Assembly: GCA_963575645.1 (NCBI GenBank) | Contig: OY754476.1 | Coordinates: forward strand, 5,580,001 to 5,644,000 | Length of the DNA stretch: 64,000 nucleotides | Reading direction: 5' to 3' | DNA from: Xanthostigma xanthostigma | Lineage: Eukaryota > Arthropoda > Insecta > Raphidioptera > Raphidiidae | Part shown: positions 45,835 to 58,799 of the stretch, in pieces | How positions within the stretch are numbered: position 1 is the stretch's first letter | Layout: every line of letters begins with the position of its first letter | Program-made: the position numbers and the translations under genes | The notes under the pieces: generated by a model | What the model saw: only the letters and a program-made list of their open reading frames with translations | Told to the model about the DNA's origin: nothing | Database searches by the model: none

Positions 45835-48401
45835 TGTTCTGAAAATAATGTTATAGATTGTTCTTTGGATAAAGTTTTATACTATGCGTAAAAGAATATT
45901 CAATAATTATTATGCTACAAATTTATTTTTGTAGACTATAATTTGAGAAGGAACTATCAAATATCAGAAATACAATTATCGGAGCGTAATTATGTGTAAT
46001 ATGTTAATAATAACTGAACGTATTAACTAAAAGATCTAACGTTATTATTCCATATCGACTAATTATTTTGATATTAGTACCTACTAAAATTCATAGCAAC
46101 TAATTTTATTTACTGAAAAGTCCTTGAATGTGTATATTTACTATTTATAATAATTTCTTCCACCAATCTGAAAAAAATGCAAAATCATTATTGTTCACCG
46201 GAAATTGCTGGACTGTGAGAAGAAGGTTATGTAATTTATAATATACACAGTGCGTTTGTTATAGCTTGCAAATCAGGGCTGGATTTATCTAATTTATTGT
46301 GTTGTGACATTTGTTAAATGCAGTCGAACCTGCCAAATTACACACAGAGCCGCAGAAAATACTTGAAAAAAGTATATAGGTGAAAGATATCAAGTAGCCG
46401 ATACCACAAAAAATAAAACATAATTTTATTTATTGAAGACTTCTAATCAGACGTTAATCAAAGATTTGGACAAAAAATAAAAGTTACAAGATGTGAAAAT
46501 TGAAAATATCAAGATACTTTTGAGTATTTAAGATACAGATACTCCCACAGCCTCGCGTCTTTGAGGGCCTCGCGCGAAATCCCCTTATTGCTGACTTGGG
46601 GCCAAACGCTACGAACTGCATTAGGTTTTATGTTGTATACCCCCCACATACAATTAATATGGTAAGACGTCTGCATTGACCTTGGGAATAGGTACCTACT
46701 GAAAAAAGGGCATCGCTGACGCGACTTCGCCCACGTCTAGATTAGTTTACGCTACGCCACTGCCCCAAAGTAAAGTGTCTAAGTTTATTTTAATAGTATC
46801 TTAGTTACTTAAAATATCCAAGTTATCTTTAAACGGATAACAGGTACTTTAGAGCAGTTCTTCATTTTTAGATACGAACAATTCTCCTACTTTTTTATTG
46901 TAGGTAAATACCTACAATGAAAAAGTAGGATACACGTATCTGAGATACAAAGAATAGCTAAACAGTATCTTGATACAAGATATTTTCCCAGATCTTGTAA
47001 TTTAGCCAAAATTAAATCCTGTCTGTGACTTCCAAACGGAAGAGAAGCAAACATGAAGGTTAATAATGTCGGTGCCTACATTATAATTTTGTTTTTTTTT
47101 TTTCTTCCGATGTCGTAGGAAATGCATAATATAGAGTGGTGTGTTTTCTTTACGTTTTGGGGATAATTTATTTAAATCTGGCTTTATGTTATCTCTGACA
47201 CAATTTTTCGACCTCATCACCATACCTCCTGGAACATGGATGTAAAATTCAAAGCTGTTTTCGAATATACTTCTTTCTCTATACTCCTTTCTCACATCAT
47301 TGTGAAATTCCATAATTTGAAGGTCATCGTCGCGGTAAGTTTTTTTGTTGCACCGTGTATTTTATTTTGCAACAAAAAAGATAAAAATACTACATGAAAA
47401 TTAAATTATTATTATATTTAAACGGTTGTATTTTTACGGAATGTAAAAAATAATACATCATTTATAATTTCATTGAAAATTTTATCCAAATTGATTCTAC
47501 ACATATTTTTATCTCAAATTTATAGTGGGTGTAGAAATATCGGATTTCGCTGTCCTGGGAATTATTTTAATAATTGTGTCATTAATTAATACAATTATTA
47601 GTAGTAACGGAATCTTTGTTTGTAATTTCTTTTTTTGTGTAGAATTGCTTGGTACTTAGTAAAAAGTATTTAAAAACAATAAAAACCAAAATATGACGAT
47701 TTTTCAATATTTAGATTTATTTTTTATCATTTTTTGCGAATTTTAATATCTATATTAATATTATAAAGAGGTAAAGTTTGTAATTTCGGATATAGGAGAT
47801 AATCTCCGAAACTACTCATCCGATTTCAACATTTTGTTCATCAGTATTTAGAATAGACCTTCAAAATGGACATAAGTTGGATATTTTTGCGTTAAAATAA
47901 ACGCGCTTTTCATATAGACCAATTTTGCAACATAAGTCGACGAAAAAAATTATTGGATGGTTAATTTATAAGATTTTATATTTATGCTAGCGACCCGACC
48001 CGGCTTCGATCGCATACAGTAAATTTAGGTAGCTCAAGACTCCTTTTAAAAAATAGTTTTATTATAGGTACAAAGTAATCGCATTATAATAAAATAAGCA
48101 CCGTGTATAATAAGCACCGTGTATTTATACATGAATTCGCCTGAATGAAGGCAATAGTTTTTACAATGACGTTTTTGAAGATTTAATTATTGTGACTTAA
48201 TTCTGATTTGACGCCTCGTCGAACTATTATAATTATTTTTTTTAACTGTAGAAGTGAACTTATAAATTTGTCATTTACGGATCAAGGTGCGTTATACATA
48301 CATACCTATGATGTTATATCAATGAGGTGCTCCAGTTTGCTCTAGTAAAGCCTGGTTCACACTATAATATTTCATTTTTTCTGAACTGTTAAACCACATT
48401 A
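45835..48401. other. Mitf intron DNA, mostly unassigned
   Basis: Contains the short 46425-46471 repeat match, a decayed GC-rich repeat near 46540-46765, and a dispersed-repeat-like tract at 47745-48060 (GGAGATAATCTCCGAAACTA, GACCCGACCCGGCTTCGATC). An unassigned 103-codon minus-strand frame lies at 47002-47313. Confidence 0.35.
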
Positions 48402-48753
48402 TCTATACTAATATTATATAAAGCTGAAGAGTTTGTTAGTTTGTTTGGTTGAACGCGCTAATCTCAGGAACTACTGGTTCGAATTGAAAAAGTTTTTTTT
48501 TTGTTGGATAGCTCATTTATCGAGGAAGGCTATAGGCTATATAATATCACGCTACAACCAATAGGAGCGGAGCATCAATGATAAATGTTGCAAAATGTAA
48601 CTTAAAATTTGTCCGTCCGACAACGGTAACTCTGATCATCATGAAATTTGGACACAACATTCATCTCGGTAAACTAAGATATATGTGCGTAATTATGTCT
48701 CTCCCCTCCCATTAGTTCTTTTGCACCCGGGTGAAACTGGGCGGGACCGCTAG
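48402..48753 (+). mobile_element. Helitron-like non-autonomous element, copy 4 (most complete)
   Basis: A, then TCTATACTAATATTATATAA at the start. Ends GGGTGAAACTGGGCGGGACC, then GCTAG and T. 5' TC and 3' CTAG, a terminal hairpin and an A/T insertion site all fit Helitrons. No Rep/helicase. Confidence 0.7.
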
Positions 48754-49962
48754 TGTAAGATATATCTCCACGGGTGCCTACATATTATGTCATATTGCAC
48801 GTTCTTCGTTAGTTGCCACATAACAGCCGTTTTTGATAAGTTTGTAACTTTGGACACCGGGATTTCAGACCCAAGTTCTATTGGAAACTTTGTTCAGCAT
48901 CAAAATGACTGATTCATTCCTCCCAGTTAGAAAAAACTGATGACATTGAACACTAATTGACAATTGTGCAAGTATAACTTGACCAGTTCGACAGTGAACG
49001 TGATAATTAAAGAACAGTGCCCTAACCTAGAGTCAATCTCGATAAAGCGCGTACATCCAGTGTAAACGGTGCTTTACAGAACAGCAAGTGTTCACTAGAA
49101 TTATAAGTTGTACCCACTAGGTACAAGATAATTGTGTCAGTGAATGTTGCGAAATTATTTACGTAGATACTGTCATCTACATATTGAACAGTACTATAAG
49201 CTTGTTTATTATGATATAGACAACTTGTGAAATCCGGTCGTATGAAAAAGACCTAAGGCCCGGAGGCGTTTTAACCAATAGGACTAGACGACTGTCTACT
49301 TTTTTTTTTTTAATTTGTAACGAGACTTCTATCTGTATTTTTGTTTTCTTGTGGATTTTTGAAAATATTGTATGGCTAGACGCTCTTTATCTTTGTCTGT
49401 ATCAGCATATTTCTTATCTTAAAATCTAACTGTCGTGCTCGCCGGGAATTTCCCATTCCAGAGGGACTCTCCAAATTTATTTTGTCCACATCAAATTTAG
49501 GTCTTGCCCCGCCGCGCCGCTGGGGAAAGTTACTAACTAATAATTCTGAATACTGACGCGGGCGTGACGGTGCGATGGTTAGCATAGTAATTGTCGTGTT
49601 TTATTGACGCTGGACGGCGACTCTATAATATATATCCTTTTTGATTGTAGTATATTATGATTGCCTCTTATTGCCACCGCTATAATGTATCGTCATTATA
49701 ATATTCACATACACATAGACACTTCTCGTAAATACGTGTTAAACATATCTCTTGTAGTGTATTATATCATATTATCTCAAGATGTATGACTTTGATAAAA
49801 ATAAGGACAAGTGCTACTATGTGTTTAACAGTCAAAGCTATATATGCAATGATCAAAGAACATTGCATAATCATTTTGTCACTACCTATAAAAAATTGTA
49901 TTACGGTGGTGTACCCGATACCACCCAGCTGAAAAGTTAAAAGGAGTTAAGAATTCTCTTAA

Positions 49963-50835
49963 GGATGTAGTCTGGTGTTCGGGTTTCGGAAAATAGAATT
50001 TATTTTTTTTACATTTTTAGTAAGTATAATATATTGAGAAAAAACTGTAAAAAATTGAAACCGAAATACCTATTAAATATTTACAAAGCTATAGCATATA
50101 GTCGAGAGCAGCAACGGTCTTACGGTAAGACTCTTACCTGCTCTTACATCTCAATTGCTATTACCCTTATAATCTCGCAGAGTAGAGTCTTTGAAGAAAC
50201 GGAAGGTTTACTATACACCAGGCATAGCTGATTAGTGTAAATATTCATTTTAATTTTTTTGTAAAAAATCTGAAATCAGAACTTTAAACGCGTTTTTCTC
50301 AAAACTATGTTTTTGTAAACGGCGCGGGTGATTGAAACAATTGTATACTACCGATTGTTTTTAATTTTGCACAGGGTATTCTACACAACAATAGCTCCGT
50401 CCGCTACTAGAATTACTTAATTATAAAAATTATTTCTATTTTTTTAACCGATTTTCAACGACAAAATCACGATTTCCTCGTTGTTTTTTTTTATAAAACC
50501 CGCCATTTTGTAATTTATCAATAAAAATGTTTATTTCTAGTACGGGATAGAGCCACAAGCCTACGAAACAATAACCAATTTAATTTTTATAATTCAGATG
50601 ACTCCAAGTGACGTTATCACCCGCGCTACCCACCTACCTCCATTTAAAGTTGTCTACTTTAGGTTATAAAAACAATTATAAAATGGCGTAAAATTAAGCA
50701 AAAAAAATTTTTTTTCTTAGTTTACGATGTCAGTAAAAACATGTAGCAAAATTGAAATGATTGTACATTATTTTGTTATTAAAAAAAAATTCTGAAATAA
50801 GGGTTGTAAACTAGCCTGAACATGGGACGACGTCC
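49963..50835. mobile_element. TTAA-flanked element, family B, copy 2
   Basis: TTAA at 49959-49962 and 50836-50839; ends GGATGTAGTCTGGT and GACGACGTCC. Same interior as 42507-43403 with a small deletion near 50170. Confidence 0.75.
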
Positions 50836-50839
50836 TTAA

Positions 50840-51706
50840 AGCATTGGTCTGTGATCAAGTTATTAGTATAAATGATTTTTAATTTGACATTGCAAGTCTT
50901 CAGGTCTGCTTAATAGTTTATTTTGTGCGTGAGGCATTATCCAACTGGCAACTATGTTATTATTGTTGAATATGGATTTACCTTCGTTTAGATTATTTCA
51001 TTGATAACTGTAATTTATTAACAATAGCTTTGTATCTTCCTATGAATGAAATGAAAAAAATCAATTGTTCGTGAGTACAGTTAAATCTGCATATGATGAG
51101 CTCATAGAAACCAAGGAAACAATAATTTATATTAAAGCCCATTTTCTGATCGATCAATTATCCAAAAATGTTTTTAATTATTTCATTAATTCTGGAATTC
51201 CCATATTAATTCCTTCAGTTCTGGAACTGATATGTTTGCAAAATTTTGCCCGAAATTCCAAAATTTCGGAATTCCAGTGTGGAAAGCCTATAGTCAAGTC
51301 AACGATGTATGTTTTCGAATTTAAATAAAATCCAAGTAACAATTCAGAAGAAATTATATAAAAAATGCGTCGTGTTCAGATGAAAATAACACTTTTTTGC
51401 AAACTAATTCATCTTTTAATAAATCCTAAAAATTATATCGTTGTTGAATTACTTCTTCTTGATAGAATTATCGTAATTAACCGATGTGATGCAACTTATA
51501 ATGCTCCTTTAGTTGTCACTACGTTTTCTTTTTTGGATCAGAATAATGTTCTTAGGCGTCAATAAGTCCAAGAGACTGTGAAGGACTCTAATGGTTAAAA
51601 TCAAGACGTTTGAACTTAAAAAATGGGCAAAAGATAAAACGTTGCATAACCTTAAATCAGATATGTGATTATGTATTCATTGCATTATATTTATACATAG
51701 GTATTA
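50840..51706. other. Mitf intron DNA without recognised features
   Basis: AT-rich. Two open frames of 66-87 codons (51065-51328, 51365-51565) are not recognisable and look like chance. Confidence 0.3.
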
Positions 51707-52208
51707 TGGAGGGTAGAGGTTAAGGAGAACCATCTCTGTGGTACGAAAAAGTGTCCATCAAAAAGCGTTAAATTAGGAGACCGTCACTGTCGCAAAAGGG
51801 TAAATTTTTCAAATGTCATTTTTAAACGTGCTATTATGCATTTAATAGTAAATAAACGATTATACTGATATGAATAAACTATAAAATGACTAAAAAATAT
51901 TAGTAAAAGCTAAGAAAAATTAAATTACTCATGATACTATCTCACGGCAGGTTTTTAGAATAAATTTATTAAATTATTTTGGACTACGTAAACAGTTTAG
52001 ATCTTATATACTGCTGTTTTACTAATCATTAAAAATACTAAATTTTCCAACTCAACGCACTTCAATTCGTTTATAATTGCTATGGAGGGTAAACAACTGC
52101 TAAATTCATTTTATACTCGGATTTTTGAACTGTTATTTACTGCATTTAGATGGACACTTTTTCAACTTATCTCCCATATAAGATAGTCCTCGTTACCTCT
52201 ACCCTCCA
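51707..52208. mobile_element. inverted-repeat MITE with TA flanks
   Basis: Ends TGGAGGGTAGAGGT and ACCTCTACCCTCCA are perfect inverses inside TA. A second inverted block, AAAAAGTGTCCATC and its inverse, lies inward. About 502 bp. Confidence 0.75.
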
Positions 52209-52458
52209 TACTAGGTATGTACAATTCTGACCTATGTTTAATATGTCCGCAGTATAAATATATTATACAGTATTTGTTTGCATATAAATTTATCAAATAT
52301 AATTTTTCAAGGCCGATACTAACAATAAGTACATAATTAAGTACGAATGTTCTATTTGAATGAGTTATATATTTTGTAAATGCTCACGATTTCTGTAAAC
52401 CCGTTGCCATTCTTTATTATGAATATTACTCTATGGTGTCATAATTGTGGCATAATAA

Positions 52459-52676
52459 CCCACGGGCTACAATAGTTAATAATAAAATAAAAAAAAAATA
52501 AATCTAAATTAATAAAGATGAGCACAATAAAAAGAAATAAATATATCAGAAGTAAGAATTTTTTTGCCCCACGGGCTACAATAGTTAATAATAAAATAAA
52601 AAAAAAATAAATCTAAATTAATAAAGATGAGCACAATAAAAAGAAATAAATATATCAGAAGTAAGAATTTTTTTGC
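52459..52676 (+). repeat. perfect 109-bp tandem duplication
   Basis: Two head-to-tail copies beginning CCCACGGGCTACAATAGTTA, period 109, with no difference seen by eye. Confidence 0.92.
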
Positions 52677-52955
52677 CAATATTTTCATTTAATTGACTTT
52701 TAATAGAGGTTTTAAACTTCCTGATTTTTTTCATGGTCATTAAAAACTAATAATTTATATTGTTTTAATAATTATATTAATATTGATTGTAAAGATATAT
52801 ATTAAACGACAGTCTTTTAGAAACAGGTTAAACCGATGTACTATAGTAAGTATGTAATATAATTAGCCCATAATTCCGTTTTGGTGTTTCAATTTCCTTG
52901 AAATTTTTAAGCAACTTTATATTTCTACAAAAATCTCAATGATTCAGAGCTTTAA

Positions 52956-53599
52956 TCTATACTTCTATACTAATATATAAAGCTGAAGAGTTTGTTTGTT
53001 TGTTTGTTTGTTTGTTTGTTTGTTTGAACGCGCTAATCTCAGGAACTACTGGTTCAAATTGAGTATTTTTTTTGTTGGATAGCCCATTTACCGAGGAAGG
53101 CTATAGGCTATATAATATTACGCTACGACGATTAGGAGCGGAGCTTTAATGAAAAATGTTGCAAAAAGTATCTCAAAAATAAGCTTCTATTCATGTGAAA
53201 TGCACTAACTAGATATACTCATATTAGTGATGAAATAACACAACCTCTGGTAGATCAATCGGTAGCGCATGCGACTGTCAATATCAGGGTCGTGGGTTCG
53301 AGCCCCACGTTGGGTGAATATATTTTTATTTTTATTTTTTTAATTTTTTACATTGCTTTCTTCTAAGGCTTACATTTAAATTTATTTTAATTTTATTTAA
53401 TTCATTTAAAAAAAATTATTCGTTAAAAAAAGTTTAAATACTGCTCTTTATCGACAAAAACTTTTGAACGGTAACTCCGATCATCATGAAATTTGGACAC
53501 AACATTCATCTCGGTAAACTAAGATGAATGTGTGTACTCATGTCCCTTCCTTCCCCATTCATTCTTTTGCACCCGGGTGAAACCGGGCGGGACCGCTAG
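52956..53599 (+). mobile_element. Helitron-like non-autonomous element, copy 5, split by a tRNA-derived insertion
   Basis: Start TCTATACTTCTATACTAATA, an expanded GTTT microsatellite near 52990-53025, and the end hairpin plus CTAG/T at 53599. The body is interrupted at about 53200-53450 by the tRNA-like sequence and AT-rich tail. Confidence 0.68.
53239..53312 (+). repeat. tRNA-Lys-derived pseudogene or SINE head
   Basis: Box A TAGATCAATCGGTAGCGC and box B GGGTTCGAGCCCC, with the 3' half matching a eukaryotic tRNA-Lys. The anticodon loop reads CTGTCAA in place of CTCTTAA, and both anticodon and acceptor stems have mismatches, so it is not a working tRNA. Confidence 0.65.
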
Positions 53600-53682
53600 T
53601 ATTTTATAAAAACATGTACCTAATACGACTTTTAATAAAACCGTCCGGCGCTTCATATTGCAAATGTCGCGGCCGTGTGTAC

Positions 53683-53743
53683 CGATTTCGTGCGTAGCGG
53701 TTTCTTGCGTGGGCGGTTTTGTGCGTATCGACTGCGTGCGCGG
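53683..53743 (+). repeat. CpG-rich minisatellite
   Basis: About four degenerate 15-16 bp units of the form CGGTTTYGTGCGTRG in otherwise AT-rich DNA. Confidence 0.6.
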
Positions 53744-54770
53744 TAGTAAAATACCGTACGAAATTCGGTATATTTTAATTTTCTAAAATATGATACACTT
53801 TTTACTATTATACTCTCTTTAAAACTCATAAAAACGTTGATGAATCAAAAAAGTTGACGGATCATATTGAAAAATCCTTAAATTTAATGTGTTGACGATG
53901 AACGTTAAATTTTTTTGACCGTGACTGTACATCTCACACGTTTATGTAAAATTATATAATTAGTAGTTATATTACCATTTTATAAGCTATAAATGCATAT
54001 AGCTGCATTATATAGGGGTATATTAAACATATTATATTGAACTTTATTTATTCAATGAAATCACGTTCCGTGCCAGTGTGATTTCATCATTGTTCATGCA
54101 TTTATATTCACTTTAGTTTTTTATTTTCAAAAATGATAGGAATGTTATTTTATGAAGTTATACTTCTTTTGGCGCGTTATGAAAAAATGATACGGCTGAG
54201 AGTGAATTTTTACCAGGCGCGGACTGTAACAAAATCAGCAGGATAAAATTGCTCACGGAAAAATTCTACCAACAGAATAGAGGTAGAGACCATGCTCGCA
54301 TGCGCGTAGTTTCTAATAACTGTATTTATCTCACTCCAGTCCTTTTATTGTTATATTTCACTTAAAATAAATGAAGCGATTTATTTTACACAACATATTA
54401 CAGAAGTGAAACTTCTAGTCATGTTAATGAGACAAGGGCGAAGGCTACATAAAGCTACGGTTGATAGATCACGTTAACTGATTCTTGAAAATATTGTACG
54501 TATATTTCCGGGCAGTGATTAATTATAATTATTAATGTACATACTCTCCATATATTAACTCCTTATACCTTCGAACAAATACAATGTCAAAATTTTAATA
54601 AATGCCTACAAATTCCGTTTGTATATAGAGAGAATTCCGTACATCCGTTTGTACCTTGTCAGAATACGAAACCCTAAAAAAATATTAAAGATTCATAAAA
54701 AAATCATAATTCTTTAAAATGAATTACTAAAAAATGCATATATTTCTTTACACCAGGACGTGATCTCGAC
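53744..54770. other. Mitf intron DNA without recognised features
   Basis: AT-rich; nothing supported. Confidence 0.3.
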
Positions 54771-55268
54771 CAGGGGCGGACCGGGCTTCCGGACAACCGG
54801 GAAAATGCCCGGTGGGTTCCGGCAAACAATTTTCTGAACACGAGAGATAAATTTTCCTTTAGTGAGCAAGTGCTTTAAAAGCAAAAATACTCTTGTAAAG
54901 TTGTTTGCGAATTTTCATACAAAATTCGAGCCTTTCTAGTGGCCATGATGTGTATTTTCTAGGCTTTTCGAATATTGAGCTGCTGGGCCTCAAGATATAT
55001 GGGGCCCTACAGTGACTTGACAGGAAACTCTCGTGAAATTCTTTGCAAATTTCGATACGGCGCGGCGGCGTAAATGTAGTCTATTCTAGAATATTTTAAA
55101 ATGATATGGAGTTGAAGGGGCCCCTACAGTATTCTCAGGTTAAAAAAATATTAACTATCGATACATTTCTTCATCACCTATTACTACACAATCGTGCGAC
55201 AAATAATGCTATTTCGGGGCCCTTTTTTTAAAGACCCGGGGGGTCCTTTGGCCCCCAGCCCGCCCCTG
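54771..55268. mobile_element. hAT-like GC-rich MITE
   Basis: Ends CAGGGGCGGACCGGGC and GCCCGCCCCTG are inverse. Several GGGGCCC blocks inside. The 8-bp flanks ATCTCGAC and ATTTGGAG match poorly, so the insertion is old or the ends are slightly different. Confidence 0.6.
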
Positions 55269-55338
55269 ATTTGGAGCGTTGAATCTTCAATATGCACAAA
55301 TAAGGATTCGCCGCATCTATCAATTTCCCTTCTCTTAT

Positions 55339-55379
55339 AGTCATGAACAGTCTTTAGAATCTAAAGACTGTTCATGACT
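55339..55379. repeat. perfect palindrome, 20-bp arms around one base
   Basis: AGTCATGAACAGTCTTTAGA, A, then the exact inverse. A second smaller hairpin, CTTCATCT/AGATGAAG, follows within 30 bp. Confidence 0.92.
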
Positions 55380-55557
55380 TAATAGTCTTCATCTACAGTT
55401 TAGATGAAGATTATAGGCACGAATGAATGGTACGTCAATCGGCCGATCAAACTATCGGATAGTAATAACAACTGTTTTAAATGAAAAAGATCGCCTGGAC
55501 CGATAGAAAATCGATCAGATTCACACGTGCGGTTTTTCATATAACTTTCCCCGGCAC

Positions 55558-56118
55558 CAGCGTTGCCAGTTTTTTTTTTGACAAGTCGGGATTTTGGAAC
55601 TCTGAGTGAAAACAGAGGGATTCTTTCGTCGAAAGCGGGACATAGTAAAAAAACGTATATAATCAGAAGTTTTCAAATACCTATTTATCTTTTTATTTGA
55701 ACTAAAATTACGTTTACGGGACAATAGATAGCAAAAATAGCCATAGAAAATGTATTTTAATAAAAATATAATATTTTAAATCAGATTTACCCTATCTTTA
55801 AATAGTTGAGTCTTATTCGTCTTCAGAATAAAAAAAAAAAAACAGAAATCAAAATCAAAAAAGTTTTATTCATTAGAAAAATATGGCGTTTCAAACAATA
55901 GTCTGTGAGTGAGTGTTACAACTTGCGAATTACAATAAGAGAATAATTATTTATAAGAATTACTTATATTCATGATATTTCTGTGAAGATTTAATTTCTT
56001 TTAAAGCTATCCCCGAGTTATCCCCGAAAAGCGGGACTGAGCCTGTCCCGCGCGGGACATTTAATTTTGATTTAAAAATCGGGACGTCTCGCCAAAATCG
56101 GGACGTCTGACAACGCTG
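55558..56118. mobile_element. hAT-like MITE family A, copy 2
   Basis: Ends CAGCGTTGCCAG and CTGACAACGCTG with identical flanks CCCGGCAC (55550-55557, 56119-56126). The right end has a duplicated CGGGACGTCTCGCCAAAAT-type segment absent from the 20115 copy. Confidence 0.92.
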
Positions 56119-56126
56119 CCCGGCAC

Positions 56127-58799
56127 CCTTATCAATAGATACTCTCTGATTTATCTCGTGTCTAGCTTAAAAATTGCATGTCAGCGGGAGATCTAGAATC
56201 AAAAATTCAGATAGAATAACACCATTAATGATTATAGTTGTAAGAAAATATAACGTAGTATAGATTTTTTGGAAGCTCTTTTGCATTTAGTATTGTTATT
56301 AACAATAAAATAAATATTCAAGCGATTTTTCATAAACTTCCGTATTTCCATTGTTGTCTTAATTAAAGACAATTAATAACACATCATTACGATAATTGGA
56401 CACTAGGATTTTTTATCACACAAACGACGTGTGTATTTTTCTGTTTTTTTTTTCTATCTAAAAATAAAGTTAGAAGCATGTAATCAGTTCTTGAACGATT
56501 TTGCACGTTTTTACTGCAGTTAATATGCGAGTCAAGGTAACTAAATGTTTTTTATGTAGTTTGCTGATAATATAAATTGTGTAGATATAATTCATTCCGT
56601 GGTGTATAAAAATTAAAAATTTATTGTACTTTTCTTGTAAACACGTCAGTAATCAATGTATTTTATGTACTCATCATTACCTTATCATATAACGTAACCT
56701 ATATAAAGAAGATCTTTATATAATATTTTCATGATCCGTACTTAATTTGTACATACACGCCTAAATATCATATTTTGACAAAACTAAAATGGTTAATAAT
56801 TAAAGAAATTGTTTTGTAACAAGGTGATTAGTTTTCCATACCGTTTTTTAACCGTTGTAATATTTAGTTACACCCTGTATTCTGTCTTATATTGATTTTT
56901 AAACTCCTTCCAGAAATAATAAATAATTTTACTATATTAGATATACTGTAAAATGTTATCAACGATTATGATAAACACTTAGAATTTACTAGGTACTTAA
57001 AATGGAATTTTACACAAAAAATTCTTAGATATGTAGATTTTTCCATATAAAGTAATTATTACTTTAAAGTAAATATTTGTTTGTTTTCGGATTCGAGAAT
57101 TCAAAATTAGTTATTGAATTGTAATAATTCGTACTATTTCATTCATAATAAGAATAAAAAGATATCTTCGGCGCCACTAAACTTGAAGATAATTTCGTCA
57201 GTGATATACAATAATTTAATTCACAAGGAAGTTCGGAATTTGTTTTGATTACTTGATTTGAAGAAATAATCTACGCGCGTGTTTTATACTTATTTTAACA
57301 AAATTAATAAATACATTTTGAATAGGTACTACTGTTGATATATTAGGGGACACTGAATAGTTAAAAATTACCCTAGGACCTAGAATATCTTGCGCATCGT
57401 TTAAATTTTTGCCGAACGATACGTTCTAGAAACACTGCTTAATATAAGTAAAAGTTAGCACATTATTATGTTTGTTTTTCATTTTCTCTTATCATTCTTA
57501 ATAACTTAACTATATCTCTCTAAATTCCTTACGTATTCTTTTTTAAATGTCACGAGACAAAGAGTAGAATTTGAAAAAAAAACTCCTTATAAAAAAGGAT
57601 ATATTTCTTTAAAGAAATGCCTTCACTTTTTGACTAGATAATTCTTATATTATCAACAAAATATGTTTATTGTTTTATTGTTCGTTTTTTATATTTATTG
57701 ATTTCAAAGACTTGTTTTTAATAGAATTATCAGGTTCATTTAGACTGATTAAACATTGCATAGTAACCGTTAAAACGAATTAGAAAAAGTAACATTTGTG
57801 CAGGTTAATGGCTTTTTATTGTTTTGTTTTTTATAATATGTATATATTACAAGGATTACAAGCTAATTAATTATCGTTTGCATATCTTTGGTTTTAGTTT
57901 AAAAATAATTAAGTAATGAATTTTTATTTAACCGACCGAATAATTTCGTACTTTGTTATGTGAATAAGAGTCTATAGGAACCTATTTATTTCGCTTTGCG
58001 ACTAGAATTCAGGATCTTTTAGGTCATAGAAGCGGAGCCTTGCGATAATAGAATCATTAGTTATTTTTTTCTTGTCAATATCAAAAGGTTATCAAACAAA
58101 TTAAAAATGATTCAAAATTAGTGTAATTAACATGTTATAGTGCATAACAAAATATGTATGTCTACAAAGATAAATCTTCTATCTTGATATACACTATTAT
58201 TCTGGTATGCTATTGTAAAAATTACCAGTGACTTCACTTGCTTTAATGTCGATTTTAACCGAAACCAAACGGTTTAGAAGACGACCTTTAAAGCCGTTCT
58301 CGTATAAAATGCCCCCCTCCCCCCGTCTTAACTTTTGAGTGAATTGAGTTAGAGTTTGGAAAATAAAAATTAATTATAAAACAAGAAACCCGACTGCACA
58401 AAAATGAAACCAATAACTAAAATGAAGAAAACAAGTCAAAAAACCTTAATATACAGCAATTAGAAACCTATTTGTCTCTTTCTTTTGTCACTCCCACAAT
58501 TTAGACGAATCTAATGACACCTCATATCTTAAAAATCATCAGGCCGCTAGGCTTGGGGCGTGCCAAAGAAATATATAATATTTACATACATACACTCAAA
58601 AAACATTAACCTCTTTCTGAGGCAGTCGAGTAAAAATAGAGGTGAAAATTACATAAATTATGTAGAGAATTGAAATACCTCTCAGATGAGGTGCTCTTTA
58701 AAAATTTTAAGTTGGTAGTGTTTCTGTGATTTTCGAAAAACAATTTTATCTTCAAAATACAGTTTATATTATGATAAAATTTCACCTCTTTATCGCTTA
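56127..58799. other. AT-rich Mitf intron DNA
   Basis: 2.7 kb without a recognised repeat boundary, gene or RNA. It is the longest quiet stretch apart from 59.9-63.6 kb. Confidence 0.35.

Noticed and set aside
47002-47313. 103-codon minus-strand frame
   Set aside because: Low-complexity Lys run, no family recognised, no start or splice context; likely chance or repeat debris.
53239-53312. Functional tRNA gene
   Set aside because: Box A and box B are clear, but anticodon and acceptor stems have mismatches and the anticodon position does not fit the tRNA-Lys body. It sits inside a Helitron-like element with a SINE-type tail.
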